Shown: in pieces, positions 47,384-55,591 of the stretch
How positions within the stretch are numbered: position 1 is the first letter of the stretch
Layout of the letters: each line of letters opens with the position of its first letter
Made by a program: the position numbers and the translations under genes
The notes under the pieces: model-generated
The model's input: the letters and a program-made list of their open reading frames with translations, nothing else
The model's database searches: none
What the model was told of the DNA's origin: nothing
Assembly: GCA_017458005.1 (NCBI GenBank)
Contig: JAFTGH010000011.1
Coordinates: 98,284 to 162,283 of the forward strand
Origin: Prevotella sp.
GTDB taxonomy: Bacteria > Bacteroidota > Bacteroidia > Bacteroidales > Bacteroidaceae
Length of the DNA: 64,000 nucleotides
Direction of reading: 5' to 3'

Positions 47384-48469
47384 TTAGAAGAGTGAACCCC
47401 AGGGATAACTGCCTGGTTTCATGATAACGAAAGTCCCATTCGGGGCTTTCGTTTTGATAACCCCTGGTGCAATCTGGCTGTCCATCTCCAACTCGTTCCA
47501 TCCCAAGTGTCGCAGGGTGGCAAAGGCACTGGCACCGCCTTCGATGATGAGTTGCTGAGGCTGTCGCAAGGTGACGAGTCGTTGTATCAGTATTGCCGTC
47601 ATCTCACGCAGATGGACGGCGACCTCCTTTCCAGTACGATGATGGAAAGGAATGGTGATCATCAAGGAGCCTTGTTGCTCATAGCGTGCACTAGCCTCCT
47701 CCAGCCAAGATGTGATATCCTTGCTGCCGTCATAGATGGCACGAGGCATCTCCGTAACAGGAATACCGAGGTCTAACGGTTTGCTCTGCGTACTACCACA
47801 GAGCAGGAGGGTGGAGGAGAGAGGACTTTTAGTTTCTATAGAAGGTCTAATATTTCTTGTATCTTTAGTAATCATAGTTGTTCTGGTGAGCCAAGCCTCA
47901 AAGAGGTCGGCGGCTCCTGCGAAGAGGGTATGTCCGTCGTCATAGTCGGCTATCACCTTTCTGATATCCTCTGTTGTCTCAGCGTTAGGCATCAGGATAC
48001 CCTTCTGTGCGGCATCAGGGAAGCGCTCCTTCAGAACGGAGGTCGTGGCAGGGAACTCCGGGTCGTAACTGAAGGCGGTCTTGTGGATGGGGGTATTATT
48101 AATATAATAGGTACCCGCGCGTATGATCCTTCCTTTCGAGGGATTAGCAGGCAGATAGACGGCACGCTGGTAACCTGTCGCCTCCATCAGTGCTGATAAC
48201 TCCGCTACAACATGTCCTCGTAATGCGGAGTCCGTCTTCTTGAAAAGCGACCACCTCCCGTCCCCTCCCTGATGAGGGAGGGGGGAAAGGATGCGGTGAG
48301 TCTCCGCTACCGCCTCTTCCTCTGTCATCGAGCGGGTGTCAGTGGCGATGACGGTTGTTCCGTTTGTGGCAGTGACACAGCCACAAACTAAACGGACTGG
48401 CAGCCCATGACTATGGGCAATGCCCGCCATCTCGGCAGCCCCCGTGATATCGTCGGCAATGACAAACAT
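47384..48469 (-). CDS. Four-carbon acid sugar kinase family protein (DUF1537), copy 1
   Basis: The 361-residue protein begins MFVIADDITGAAEMAGIAHSHG, the sugar-binding D-D-x-T-G motif of the family, and has FKKTDSALRGHVV and a C-terminal nucleotide-binding LIIEGGASAFATLRHLG. Characterised members (OtnK, DtnK) phosphorylate D-erythronate, L-threonate and similar acids. It lies downstream of a PdxA-like gene, the standard partner that oxidises and decarboxylates the phosphorylated acid. Two in-frame insertions of repeat DNA are visible: a run of 9-bp units at 47825-47878 (residues MITKDTRNIRPS..) and a CCCCTCCCTGATGAGGGAGGGG palindrome near 48262. Confidence 0.88.
   Translation of the reverse strand: MFVIADDITGAAEMAGIAHSHGLPVRLVCGCVTATNGTTVIATDTRSMTEEEAVAETHRILSPLPHQGGDGRWSLFKKTDSALRGHVVAELSALMEATGYQRAVYLPANPSKGRIIRAGTYYINNTPIHKTAFSYDPEFPATTSVLKERFPDAAQKGILMPNAETTEDIRKVIADYDDGHTLFAGAADLFEAWLTRTTMITKDTRNIRPSIETKSPLSSTLLLCGSTQSKPLDLGIPVTEMPRAIYDGSKDITSWLEEASARYEQQGSLMITIPFHHRTGKEVAVHLREMTAILIQRLVTLRQPQQLIIEGGASAFATLRHLGWNELEMDSQIAPGVIKTKAPNGTFVIMKPGSYPWGSLF
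47428..47455 (+). terminator. Intrinsic terminator of the CE8-PL1 gene, embedded in the converging gene
   Basis: CGAAAGTCCC (47428-47437), loop ATTC, GGGGCTTTCG (47442-47451) and TTTT form a terminator for plus-strand transcription about 60 bp after the CE8-PL1 stop. The sequence also codes for part of the C-terminus of the DUF1537 kinase on the minus strand. Confidence 0.65.
47825..47878. repeat. Degenerate 9-bp repeat inside the DUF1537 kinase gene
   Basis: Six successive 9-bp units (plus-strand ACTTTTAGT, TTCTATAGA, AGGTCTAAT, ATTTCTTGT, ATCTTTAGT, AATCATAGT) share a loose AGT/CTA pattern with the cleaner arrays in the MFS and dehydrogenase genes. The reading frame is kept because the unit is three codons. 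Confidence 0.55.
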
Positions 48470-48485
48470 GCTACGTCCCGTCTTT

Positions 48486-48517
48486 TTACTTTTTTACCCT
48501 TTTACCTTTTTACCTTT
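48486..48517. repeat. 8-bp tandem repeat (TTACCTTT family) at the PdxA-kinase junction
   Basis: Four octamers: TTACTTTT, TTACCCTT, TTACCTTT twice. On the minus strand they encode the last residues of the PdxA-like protein (KGKKVKG) and its stop, then fill the gap to the kinase start. Confidence 0.8.
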
Positions 48518-49540
48518 CTGACGGTATATCGCCATGCGGGTGGCATAGTCAATACTAAGTGTCATGGCACTATCGTTGGCAATACCTTTTCCTGCAACGT
48601 CAAAGGCAGTACCGTGGTCTACGCTGACACGGATGATAGGCAGTCCCAAGGTGATGTTCACACCACTGGCACTCTCCATCTTCCCTGTCTCCTTGTTCCA
48701 GTTGAAGGCACACACCTTCAAGGGGATATGTCCTTGGTCGTGATACATGGCGACGCAGCCGTCGTACTGACCACATTTCGCCTTGGCGAAGATAGAGTCG
48801 GGAGGTACGGGACCGTCGACGTCAAAGCCACGGGCTTTCAGTTCCTCGATGGCAGGGATGATCTCCTGCGCCTCCTCATAGCCGAACATACCGTTCTCAC
48901 TGCTGTGGGGGTTGAGACCAGCCACACCGATATGAGGCTTCTCAATACCGAACTGGCGACAGGCATCGTCAATCAGTTCCACACACTCGATGACTCGCGC
49001 CTTCTTCACCAGGTCGCAAGCCTTCCGCAAAGGAACATGGGTGGAGACATGGATGACACGGATGTTCTCGTCGGCCAGCATCATGGCATACTTCTTCGTG
49101 TTCGTGAAGGTAGCGTAGATCTCCGTATGTCCGTCGTAGTGGTGTCCCGCAAGGTTCAGCGCCTCCTTGTTCAAGGGTGCTGTCACCGTACCGTCCACCT
49201 CATTCGCCATGGCGAGTTCTATCGCTTTCTTGATATACTGGAAGGCGGCATTGCCACATTGTGGCTGTACCTTGCCGAACTCAAAGGTGGAGAGGTCGAC
49301 GCACTGCAGATCGTAGACATCGATAGTGCCATACTCAAACTTAGCGTCCTTTACGCTCTGTACGGCATTCACCTTCAAATCGAAACCCAGCAGTTGGACA
49401 GCCTGTCGCATGATAGCGGCATCGCCCGTGACGATGGGTTTACATTTCTCGTAAGTCTCTTTTCTATTCAGGGCGCGTACCGTAATCTCAGGACCGATGC
49501 CTGCGGGGTCGCCCATGGTAATTGCTAATATTGGGGTCAT
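48494..49540 (-). CDS. PdxA-family 4-phospho-sugar-acid dehydrogenase
   Basis: The start at 49540 (MTPILAITMGDPAGIGPEI) gives 348 residues. It has the PdxA motifs MGDPAGIGPE, GHHYDGHTEIYATF and MYHDQGHIPLK with metal-binding histidines. PdxA2-type members act on 4-phospho-D-threonate or -erythronate, giving dihydroxyacetone phosphate and CO2 with NAD+. The DUF1537 kinase gene is next downstream, so this is more likely a catabolic PdxA2 than the vitamin B6 enzyme. It lies 7 bp after the Fe-alcohol dehydrogenase gene. The C-terminus is encoded by the TTACCTTT octamer repeat. Confidence 0.88.
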   Translation of the reverse strand: MTPILAITMGDPAGIGPEITVRALNRKETYEKCKPIVTGDAAIMRQAVQLLGFDLKVNAVQSVKDAKFEYGTIDVYDLQCVDLSTFEFGKVQPQCGNAAFQYIKKAIELAMANEVDGTVTAPLNKEALNLAGHHYDGHTEIYATFTNTKKYAMMLADENIRVIHVSTHVPLRKACDLVKKARVIECVELIDDACRQFGIEKPHIGVAGLNPHSSENGMFGYEEAQEIIPAIEELKARGFDVDGPVPPDSIFAKAKCGQYDGCVAMYHDQGHIPLKVCAFNWNKETGKMESASGVNITLGLPIIRVSVDHGTAFDVAGKGIANDSAMTLSIDYATRMAIYRQKGKKVKG

Positions 49541-49547
49541 AATCGAG

Positions 49548-50708
49548 TTAATATAATGAATTATAAATATCTCTGGCATCCTGCTCAGTGACTTCTCTCG
49601 GGTTGTTCTTCAACAGGCGCTGCACCTCCATTGCCGCCTTTGCCATGCCGTCAACGGCACTCTGGGGAATACCCAGGTCAGTGAGTTTCTTGGGAATACC
49701 GACGGCATCAGCAAGTTCGTAGATGAAGTCGACGCCACGCTGAGCGAGACTAGTATCATTAGTGTCCCTAGGAGAACTATGCGTACTAGATAGCAATGCC
49801 TCAGCCACCTCGGCATAACGCTTTGGACATGCCTCCGCATTAAACTTCATCACAGAAGGCAGCAGGATAGCGTTTGACAGTCCATGAGGGATATGGAACT
49901 CACCACCGAGCGGGTAGGACAGAGCATGTACTGCCGCCGTATTGACAGGACCGAGGCAGAGTCCACCATACAGGGAACCTAAGGCAAGTGCCTCACGAGC
50001 CTCTTGGTCGTTGCCGTCCTTGACAGCACGCAACAGGTTGGCGGCTATCAGGCGAATACCTTGCAGGGCATAGATGTCGACTGCGGGGTGGGCAAACTTA
50101 TTGGTGTATGCCTCAATACAGTGTGTCAGCGCATCCATTCCCGTATCGGCGGTCACTTTGGCAGGTACCGTCCACGTCAGTTTGGGGTCTACATAGGCGG
50201 CATCCGCAATGAGGTAAGGTGATACGATACCTTTCTTCAGATGGTCACGCTCATCCAGCAGAATGGCATTGGGCGACACCTCTGAGCCTGTTCCCGCCGT
50301 AGTCGGCAGACAGGCGAACCAGAGTCCTTTCTTCTTGATGAAGCCTGTGCCGAAGCAGTCCTCTGCCTGCTGGTCACTGTTGATGAATGCCGCCACCAGT
50401 TTCGTCACGTCGAGAACAGAGCCGCCACCGATACCAATGACACTGTCGGCTTGGAAAGCACGCGCCTTCTCAAGGATTGCCTTGAAGTCGTTGACGGTGG
50501 GCTCGGCAAGGATGTTCTGGAATATCTCGATTTGGATACCACCATTACGCAGTTCCTCTAAGGGAGCCTCAATGAGTGGCAGGATAGGGGGAGCCGTCAG
50601 CACAAACAGTCGCTGGTACCCCAGTGCTTTATAATCGCTTACTAATGTCTCAATGCAGCCCGTGCCGAACACGATCTTCTGTGGCTGCAAAAGGGTGATT
50701 GCTTTCAT
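49548..50708 (-). CDS. Iron-containing alcohol dehydrogenase
   Basis: This 386-residue group III dehydrogenase has GIGGGSVLDVTKLVA (NAD(P) binding, about 93-107), TTAGTGSEVSP, DTGMDALTHCIEAYTNKFAHP and HALSYPLGGEFHIPHG, which supply the metal-binding Asp and His residues. It would interconvert an alcohol or aldehyde group of a catabolic intermediate with NAD(P). Near the C-terminus an insertion (SSTHSSPRDTNDTSLAQ) is encoded by five 9-bp CTAG-type repeats at 49745-49789. The gene follows the SSS symporter gene over an octamer-filled gap. Confidence 0.9.
   Translation of the reverse strand: MKAITLLQPQKIVFGTGCIETLVSDYKALGYQRLFVLTAPPILPLIEAPLEELRNGGIQIEIFQNILAEPTVNDFKAILEKARAFQADSVIGIGGGSVLDVTKLVAAFINSDQQAEDCFGTGFIKKKGLWFACLPTTAGTGSEVSPNAILLDERDHLKKGIVSPYLIADAAYVDPKLTWTVPAKVTADTGMDALTHCIEAYTNKFAHPAVDIYALQGIRLIAANLLRAVKDGNDQEAREALALGSLYGGLCLGPVNTAAVHALSYPLGGEFHIPHGLSNAILLPSVMKFNAEACPKRYAEVAEALLSSTHSSPRDTNDTSLAQRGVDFIYELADAVGIPKKLTDLGIPQSAVDGMAKAAMEVQRLLKNNPREVTEQDARDIYNSLY
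49745..49789. repeat. 9-bp CTAG-type repeat inside the Fe-alcohol dehydrogenase gene
   Basis: Five units on the plus strand: CGAGACTAG, TATCATTAG, TGTCCCTAG, GAGAACTAT, GCGTACTAG. On the minus strand each begins CTAG or CTA, the same design as at 58338-58382. The 45 bp equal 15 codons, so the frame is kept. Confidence 0.7.
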
Positions 50709-50712
50709 ATTC

Positions 50713-50784
50713 TTACTTTTTTACTCTTTTACCTTTTTACCTTTTTACTCTTTTACCTTTTTACTTTTTTACCTTTTTACCTTT
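50713..50784. repeat. 8-bp tandem repeat (TTACCTTT/TTACTCTT) between symporter and dehydrogenase genes
   Basis: Nine octamers in a row, five of them TTACCTTT and the rest TTACTTTT or TTACTCTT. They cover the symporter stop codon and encode its last residues (KGKKVKK). The same unit is at 48486-48517. Confidence 0.85.
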
Positions 50785-52263
50785 TTCTTCTAAGTATCCC
50801 CATATCGTCAGTTCCTTGTCGGCAAGAGGAGTCTTGAAGAGGTAACTGGCAAAATAGCCGACGACGAGGACGATGAGATGACTGTATACACCCAGCATGT
50901 ATTTGTGATGGGGGAAACCGTCACTCAGTGTTGCCCATGCCGTGAAGATCACAGCGGCGGCAATACCGATATATAGTCCTTGCTTGTTGGCACGACGACT
51001 GAACAGTCCTAATAGGAAGATGCCCACGATACCTGCCGAGAAGATGGCATAGAGTTCGAACAGGGCACCAAGGACACCCTCGCCACCCCAGGAGATATAC
51101 AGACAGGCGACACCGATGGCTCCTGCTCCTGCGATGACCACCATCCATTTACCGAAGCGCAATTGTTGCTTGTCAGTGGAATTCTTGCGGAAACGGACGT
51201 AATAGTCCTGCACCGCAATAGCCGACAGACAGTTAAGGTCTGCGTCCAGACTACTGATTGCCGCTGCGGCAAGGGCTGAGATAATCAGTCCACGGATGCC
51301 GACGGGCAGTTCATGGGCAATGAAATACGGGAACACCTCATCCGCCTTGATACCCTCAGGCAGCAGGGGAGCACCCTGAGCGTGATAGTAGGCGAAGAGC
51401 GCCGTACCGATGAACATAAACAACGCCCAGATAGGTACTGACATCAGCACACCGATATAGGCAGCCTTCTTCGCCTCCTTGTCGTTCTTGGCGGCAAGGT
51501 AACGCTGTACGATGGTCTGGTCCGTGCCGTATTTCTGCAAGGCATAGAAGATGCCGTTGAGTACCATGACGAGGAAGGTCAGTTGGGTGAGATCCCAAGC
51601 ATAGGGACCGAAACTGATCTTGTCGTATTCGGAGGCGATGCTGAAGACCTCTGACGGTCCTCCGTTGATACCGAACATCAGAATCAGGATACAGACAACA
51701 CCACCGCCGATGAGCAGGGCACCTTGTACCACATCCATCCATACGATAGCCTCCATACCACCGAGGAGTGTCAGGATCACGATGGTGATGCCCAGCACGA
51801 GGACGACGGTATAGATATTGATGTTCAGGAAGGTCGCCAGTGCCATCGACACCAGGAAGAAGACGGTTCCCGCCTTCGAGAAATGTCCCAGGGTAAAGGC
51901 AAACGAACTATAGAGTCTGGCGAAGAGTCCGAAGCGTCGCTCAAAATACTCATAGGTAGAGAGGCGTATGACCTTGCGGAACAAGGGGACGATAATACCA
52001 ATCAGTGCGACGAGCACGATGGGTACCATTAGTCCTTGCACCAACAGAATCCAGTTGCCGGCATAGGCGGCACCAGGGTAGGCGAGGAAGGTCACGCTAC
52101 TGATCAGGGTGGCGAAGATAGAGATACCTACCGCCCATGCTGGTATCTTACCACCTCCCGCAAAATAGGTCGACGTATCTTTCTGTCGATGGGCGAAATA
52201 CATACCCATACCGATAGCGGCGGCTATCGAGATGAGGACGATGGCGTAATCAATCCAGTGCAT
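50761..52263 (-). CDS. Sodium:solute symporter (SSS family) for a sugar or sugar acid
   Basis: This complete 500-residue protein has about 13 membrane helices. Family features are FAGGGKIPAWAVGISIFATLISSVTFLAYPG near 35-65, VWMDVVQGALL, and ALAAAAISSLDADLNCLSAIAVQDYY near 325. It imports the pathway substrate with Na+. The start overlaps the stop of the DapA-like gene by 14 bp, tying its translation to that enzyme. The last seven codons come from the octamer repeat. Confidence 0.92.
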   Translation of the reverse strand: MHWIDYAIVLISIAAAIGMGMYFAHRQKDTSTYFAGGGKIPAWAVGISIFATLISSVTFLAYPGAAYAGNWILLVQGLMVPIVLVALIGIIVPLFRKVIRLSTYEYFERRFGLFARLYSSFAFTLGHFSKAGTVFFLVSMALATFLNINIYTVVLVLGITIVILTLLGGMEAIVWMDVVQGALLIGGGVVCILILMFGINGGPSEVFSIASEYDKISFGPYAWDLTQLTFLVMVLNGIFYALQKYGTDQTIVQRYLAAKNDKEAKKAAYIGVLMSVPIWALFMFIGTALFAYYHAQGAPLLPEGIKADEVFPYFIAHELPVGIRGLIISALAAAAISSLDADLNCLSAIAVQDYYVRFRKNSTDKQQLRFGKWMVVIAGAGAIGVACLYISWGGEGVLGALFELYAIFSAGIVGIFLLGLFSRRANKQGLYIGIAAAVIFTAWATLSDGFPHHKYMLGVYSHLIVLVVGYFASYLFKTPLADKELTIWGYLEEKGKKVKK

Positions 52264-53146
52264 TTACCTTCTTTTTAATCTCTTGTTCCTCTTCGGCAGA
52301 GAGACGGGTCAGTGGCATGAGCATCCATGGCTCACAGAGTCCCTTCGTCTGCATCATCACTTTCAGTGCCGTCAACGACTGTCCTAAGGTGCGGTCCTTC
52401 TGATAGATCTTGGCAATCTCGTTGGTCTCGTCCTGTAGCCGGTTTGCCGTCGTCATATCACCTTTGACGGCAGCCTCGTAGAGTTGTTGGAACATCTCAG
52501 GGACATAGTTGCCTGTCGAAGGTACGATACCATCGCCACCCAGTTCCAAAGAGTGTGCCGACTGTGCTGCCCATCCGCAGAAATAGCAGAAGTCATCACG
52601 GTCTTTAGCAATGGCAATACACTGTGCCATGCGCTCCAGGTCACGCTCCGAGTCTTTCAGTCCCACGATATTGGGGTGGTCGGCAAGACGGCGAATGACC
52701 TCCACGGGAATACTCATATGTGTCGTGGCAAGGATGTTATAGAGCATCAACGGACCCTTGATACTGTCGGCAAGGGTTCGATAGTAGTTCTCCATCTGCT
52801 CCTCTGTCAGCGCATAGTAGGTGGGAAGGGTAGCGACGATGACATCAGCACCAGCCTGGGTATAGGCCTCCGCCTGTGCCAGTTGCTCCGCAAAACAGTT
52901 GCCCGTCAGTCCAGCATAGATGGTGATGCGTCCTTGCGCCGCCTTGACGGCAGTCTCCACGAACAACAATCCATCCTTCTGACTGACACTGTTTCCCTCA
53001 CCTGTTGTACCCATCAGCAGGGGAGAGACACCTGCCTGGACGAAAAACGCGATGATACGCTCCACAGCCTGTGTGTCGAGCGTACCATTCTCTGTGACGG
53101 GTGTCACCATAGGGACTACCACGCCATGATATTTCTTCTGTATCAT
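52250..53146 (-). CDS. DapA/NanA-family aldolase or synthase
   Basis: The 298-residue (beta/alpha)8 barrel has GTTGEGNS at about 46-53, the catalytic tyrosine Y136 (LMLYNIL) and the Schiff-base lysine K164 (VGLKDSERD). Members make or split bonds next to a keto group, for example 2-keto-3-deoxy acid aldolases, N-acetylneuraminate lyase or dihydrodipicolinate synthase. The residues typical of lysine synthesis are not clearly present, and the context is catabolic, so cleavage of a 2-keto-3-deoxy sugar acid is the best guess. It is placed between the isomerase-like and symporter genes. Confidence 0.88.
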   Translation of the reverse strand: MIQKKYHGVVVPMVTPVTENGTLDTQAVERIIAFFVQAGVSPLLMGTTGEGNSVSQKDGLLFVETAVKAAQGRITIYAGLTGNCFAEQLAQAEAYTQAGADVIVATLPTYYALTEEQMENYYRTLADSIKGPLMLYNILATTHMSIPVEVIRRLADHPNIVGLKDSERDLERMAQCIAIAKDRDDFCYFCGWAAQSAHSLELGGDGIVPSTGNYVPEMFQQLYEAAVKGDMTTANRLQDETNEIAKIYQKDRTLGQSLTALKVMMQTKGLCEPWMLMPLTRLSAEEEQEIKKKVNALD

Positions 53147-53170
53147 AACTTCTTATCTCCTTAACTCCTT

Positions 53171-54592
53171 TTACTCATGCACATAAAGGTTCCAACCAAG
53201 ATAAGTCTCTATCGCCTCGTTGAGGATATCGACGACATCGGTGCGGCACATAGCGACATGATGCTCGAAACCGTTCTTGCAGATATACTTCATGAGTTGC
53301 TGCAGGTTATCCACCTTCGTCACGGCGATACAACCGTCCATTCCGTATGGGTCGTCTGTAATCTCTCCCTTGCCGAGGTATGCCTTAATGCAGCCCTTCG
53401 GGTCATCGGTGGAGATGCGGAAGAATGTGAATGGACCGCTCGTGACCTTGGCATAGACAGCGCCGAAGGTGTTAATCTTGCCCAGTGTTCTGCCTAATAC
53501 GCCCAATGGACCCAGTTTGAGGTCGTTCTGTACGAAGGACTTCGGGTAGTTGCCGCAGTGGGTACATACACATTTGTTACGATCCTCGGCGAAGTTGTTG
53601 TTCCAGTCGAGGAGTGCGGAAGCCTTACCAGAGGCAAGGGTCAGCGCATACATCGACACGGCACCGGCGATATCTGTCTCACAGGCTGCAGGGATGAGTT
53701 TGTCACCCAGCATCGACATGGTGACACAGGGGGCGCAACCGTAGTTCTGCTCCAGGGAGTCCCAGCACTGGATGGCGACAGCCTGAACGTCGTTTGCCTC
53801 AATCCAGTTCTCGACGGCAACACTGAACTTCGCTTGCAGTCCCAGTTTCTCCTTGTAGTTGTCAGGCACTTGGGCGTAGTTGCAAGTACGCTCGCACATT
53901 GCCTTGAACTTCGGGTCGTCATCACTGATCTTCTGGGCGGCAAAAAGAATCTCACTCAAGTCAGCGGGAACCACGGTGATACCATAACGCTGTAACAGTT
54001 TCTCACTGGCACGACAGGTGTTGAAGCCTAAGGGACGGGTACCAATCTGTCCGATACGGCAGTGGCGCAGTCCGTTGACCACCCGACAGATGGCTGCGAA
54101 GCGGTCGATGTCCTTGGCGAGCAGGTCACTATATATAGAATAGGTGTGCAGGGTGGTATCCGTGAAGGGGATGCCATACTGGTAGAGGTTGTTGCAGACG
54201 GAGATCTTTCCGCAGAAAGCGTCGCGGCGACTATCCAAGTCAACCTTGTCGTTCTCGTCGTCGCAAGCCTGCACCATGACAGGCACATTCAGGTCGGCAT
54301 CGCTGATAGCGTTGATGATACCGATCTCAAAACCGAAATTAGGCAGTGACACGATGATACCGTCAATCTCGTCACGGTGCTCACGGAACTGCTTGGACAC
54401 CTTCAGTCCGTCCTCACGAGTCTCGATACTACTGCTGCCTGTTGGAGTCGCGTCCTCAGGCAGGATGACATACTCATAGCCTCCGTCCTCTAAGGTTTTC
54501 AGCAACTGCTTGCGCACATCCTTGGCAAGTTCTGAATTGAAATAAGCGCGTGTTCCGATAATCACGCCAAAACATGTCTTTCCGTTTTTCAT
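53171..54592 (-). CDS. L-fucose/L-arabinose isomerase family protein
   Basis: The 473-residue cytoplasmic protein begins MKNGKTCFGVIIGTRAYFN and shows the fucose-isomerase-type N-terminal domain (IIVSLPNFGFEIGIINAI), a central domain with RPLGFNTCRASEKLLQRYG and NDVQAVAIQCWDSLEQNYG, and a C-terminal part with CVCTHCGNYPKSF and DPYGMDGCIAVT. It would isomerise an aldose to a ketose, or act on a related substrate; a cysteine-rich patch (CVCTHCGNY) is notable. It is the first gene of the six-gene minus-strand operon, with a promoter -7 element at 54627-54634. Confidence 0.82.
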   Translation of the reverse strand: MKNGKTCFGVIIGTRAYFNSELAKDVRKQLLKTLEDGGYEYVILPEDATPTGSSSIETREDGLKVSKQFREHRDEIDGIIVSLPNFGFEIGIINAISDADLNVPVMVQACDDENDKVDLDSRRDAFCGKISVCNNLYQYGIPFTDTTLHTYSIYSDLLAKDIDRFAAICRVVNGLRHCRIGQIGTRPLGFNTCRASEKLLQRYGITVVPADLSEILFAAQKISDDDPKFKAMCERTCNYAQVPDNYKEKLGLQAKFSVAVENWIEANDVQAVAIQCWDSLEQNYGCAPCVTMSMLGDKLIPAACETDIAGAVSMYALTLASGKASALLDWNNNFAEDRNKCVCTHCGNYPKSFVQNDLKLGPLGVLGRTLGKINTFGAVYAKVTSGPFTFFRISTDDPKGCIKAYLGKGEITDDPYGMDGCIAVTKVDNLQQLMKYICKNGFEHHVAMCRTDVVDILNEAIETYLGWNLYVHE

Positions 54593-54626
54593 TTGCTTAA
54601 TAGAATTTGTTTAGTAGATTTGAGGA

Positions 54627-54716
54627 CAAAGGTACGAAGAATTAGGCATATTATACCATTTATATTGTTAATCTAATCAAAAATCTTGAAATTTTATACT
54701 TTTCTTTGTACCTTTG
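54627..54716. promoter_or_regulatory. Divergent promoters of the two sugar-acid operons
   Basis: CAAAGGTA at 54627-54634 is the minus-strand -7 element (TACCTTTG) for the isomerase-like operon. TACCTTTG at 54709-54716 is the plus-strand element for the beta-keto acid cleavage operon, with TTG at 54686-54688 about 20 bp upstream. The 75 bp between them is A+T-rich and could hold a shared operator. The shared control region suggests the two operons serve one pathway. Confidence 0.7.
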
Positions 54717-54747
54717 CCCACTACTAAAACAAAGAAAAGAGAAAAAG

Positions 54748-55584
54748 ATGAGAAAGATTATTGTCACCGTGGCACCCGTATGCCATGTGGGGAAGGTGAT
54801 TCCTGCCGATGTGAAGAATCCGTTGACACCGGAGGAGATAGCCGAGGATACCATCAATTGTTATAAGGCAGGAGCCTGTGAGGTGCATCTGCATACCCGT
54901 GACCTGCAGGGTAACCCGACCTTTGAGTTGGATGTGTTCCGTCAGACCATCGGACTTATCCGTAAGGAGACGGACATGATCGTGCAGGGCTCTACAGGAG
55001 GACTCTCCTCATTGACCCTTGCCGAGCGTTGTGTCTCCCTCGATGTGCCAGAGGTGGAGGTCGCCTCCTTGAATATGGGTAGTGTCAACTTCGGCGAGAC
55101 GGTGTATGTCAATACGATGCCCGACCTGCGCTATTGGGCAAAGCGACTGGACGAGACACATACCGTACCGGAGATGGAACTCTTCGACTTGAGTCATGTG
55201 GAGTGTGCCACTCGCCTTGCCGACGAGGGAGTCATCCATCGTCCGTTGCACTATAACTTCTGTGTGGGTCCAGGCAATTCCTCTAACCTGTCGGCAACGG
55301 GGCGTAACCTCGCCATGCTCTGCTCCTTGATGGAGCCAGGTACCAGTTGGGGCATCACCCACGACTCCATGAAAGACTTCTCGATGCTTGCCTGTGCCAT
55401 TGGCATGGGAGCCTCTGCCGTCCGTGTCGGTTTCGAGGATAGTTTCTATTATGCCGAGGGTAAACGTGCCCATACGAATGCCGAACTGGTAGAGCGGTTG
55501 GTGGCGCTGATCCGTATGATGGGCTGTGAGCCTGCCACTCCTGCTGAGGCAAGGGAAATGCAACACATCGAACCATTAAAGTAA
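54748..55584 (+). CDS. Beta-keto acid cleavage enzyme (BKACE, DUF849)
   Basis: The start at 54748 (MRKIIVTVAPVCHVGKVIP) gives 278 residues. Motifs of the family are EIAEDTINCYKAGACEVHLHTRD, ASLNMGSVNFGE, FCVGPGNSSNLSATGRNLAMLCSLM and GASAVRVGFEDSFYY. These TIM-barrel enzymes exchange the acyl part of a 3-keto acid with acetyl-CoA to give acetoacetate and a CoA ester, using a metal. The substrate is unknown. It heads a four-gene operon with a kinase, a racemase-fold enzyme and an MFS transporter. Confidence 0.88.
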   Translation: MRKIIVTVAPVCHVGKVIPADVKNPLTPEEIAEDTINCYKAGACEVHLHTRDLQGNPTFELDVFRQTIGLIRKETDMIVQGSTGGLSSLTLAERCVSLDVPEVEVASLNMGSVNFGETVYVNTMPDLRYWAKRLDETHTVPEMELFDLSHVECATRLADEGVIHRPLHYNFCVGPGNSSNLSATGRNLAMLCSLMEPGTSWGITHDSMKDFSMLACAIGMGASAVRVGFEDSFYYAEGKRAHTNAELVERLVALIRMMGCEPATPAEAREMQHIEPLK

Positions 55585-55591
55585 AGAAGAC

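Noticed and set aside
53177-53995. Long plus-strand frames opposite the isomerase-like gene
   Set aside because: They have no promoter, no family motifs, and follow the codon pattern of the minus-strand gene; they are antisense shadows. The same applies to long antisense frames opposite the HEAT lipoprotein (32913-34079), PdxA-like (48407-49528) and CE8-PL1 (44727-45713) genes.
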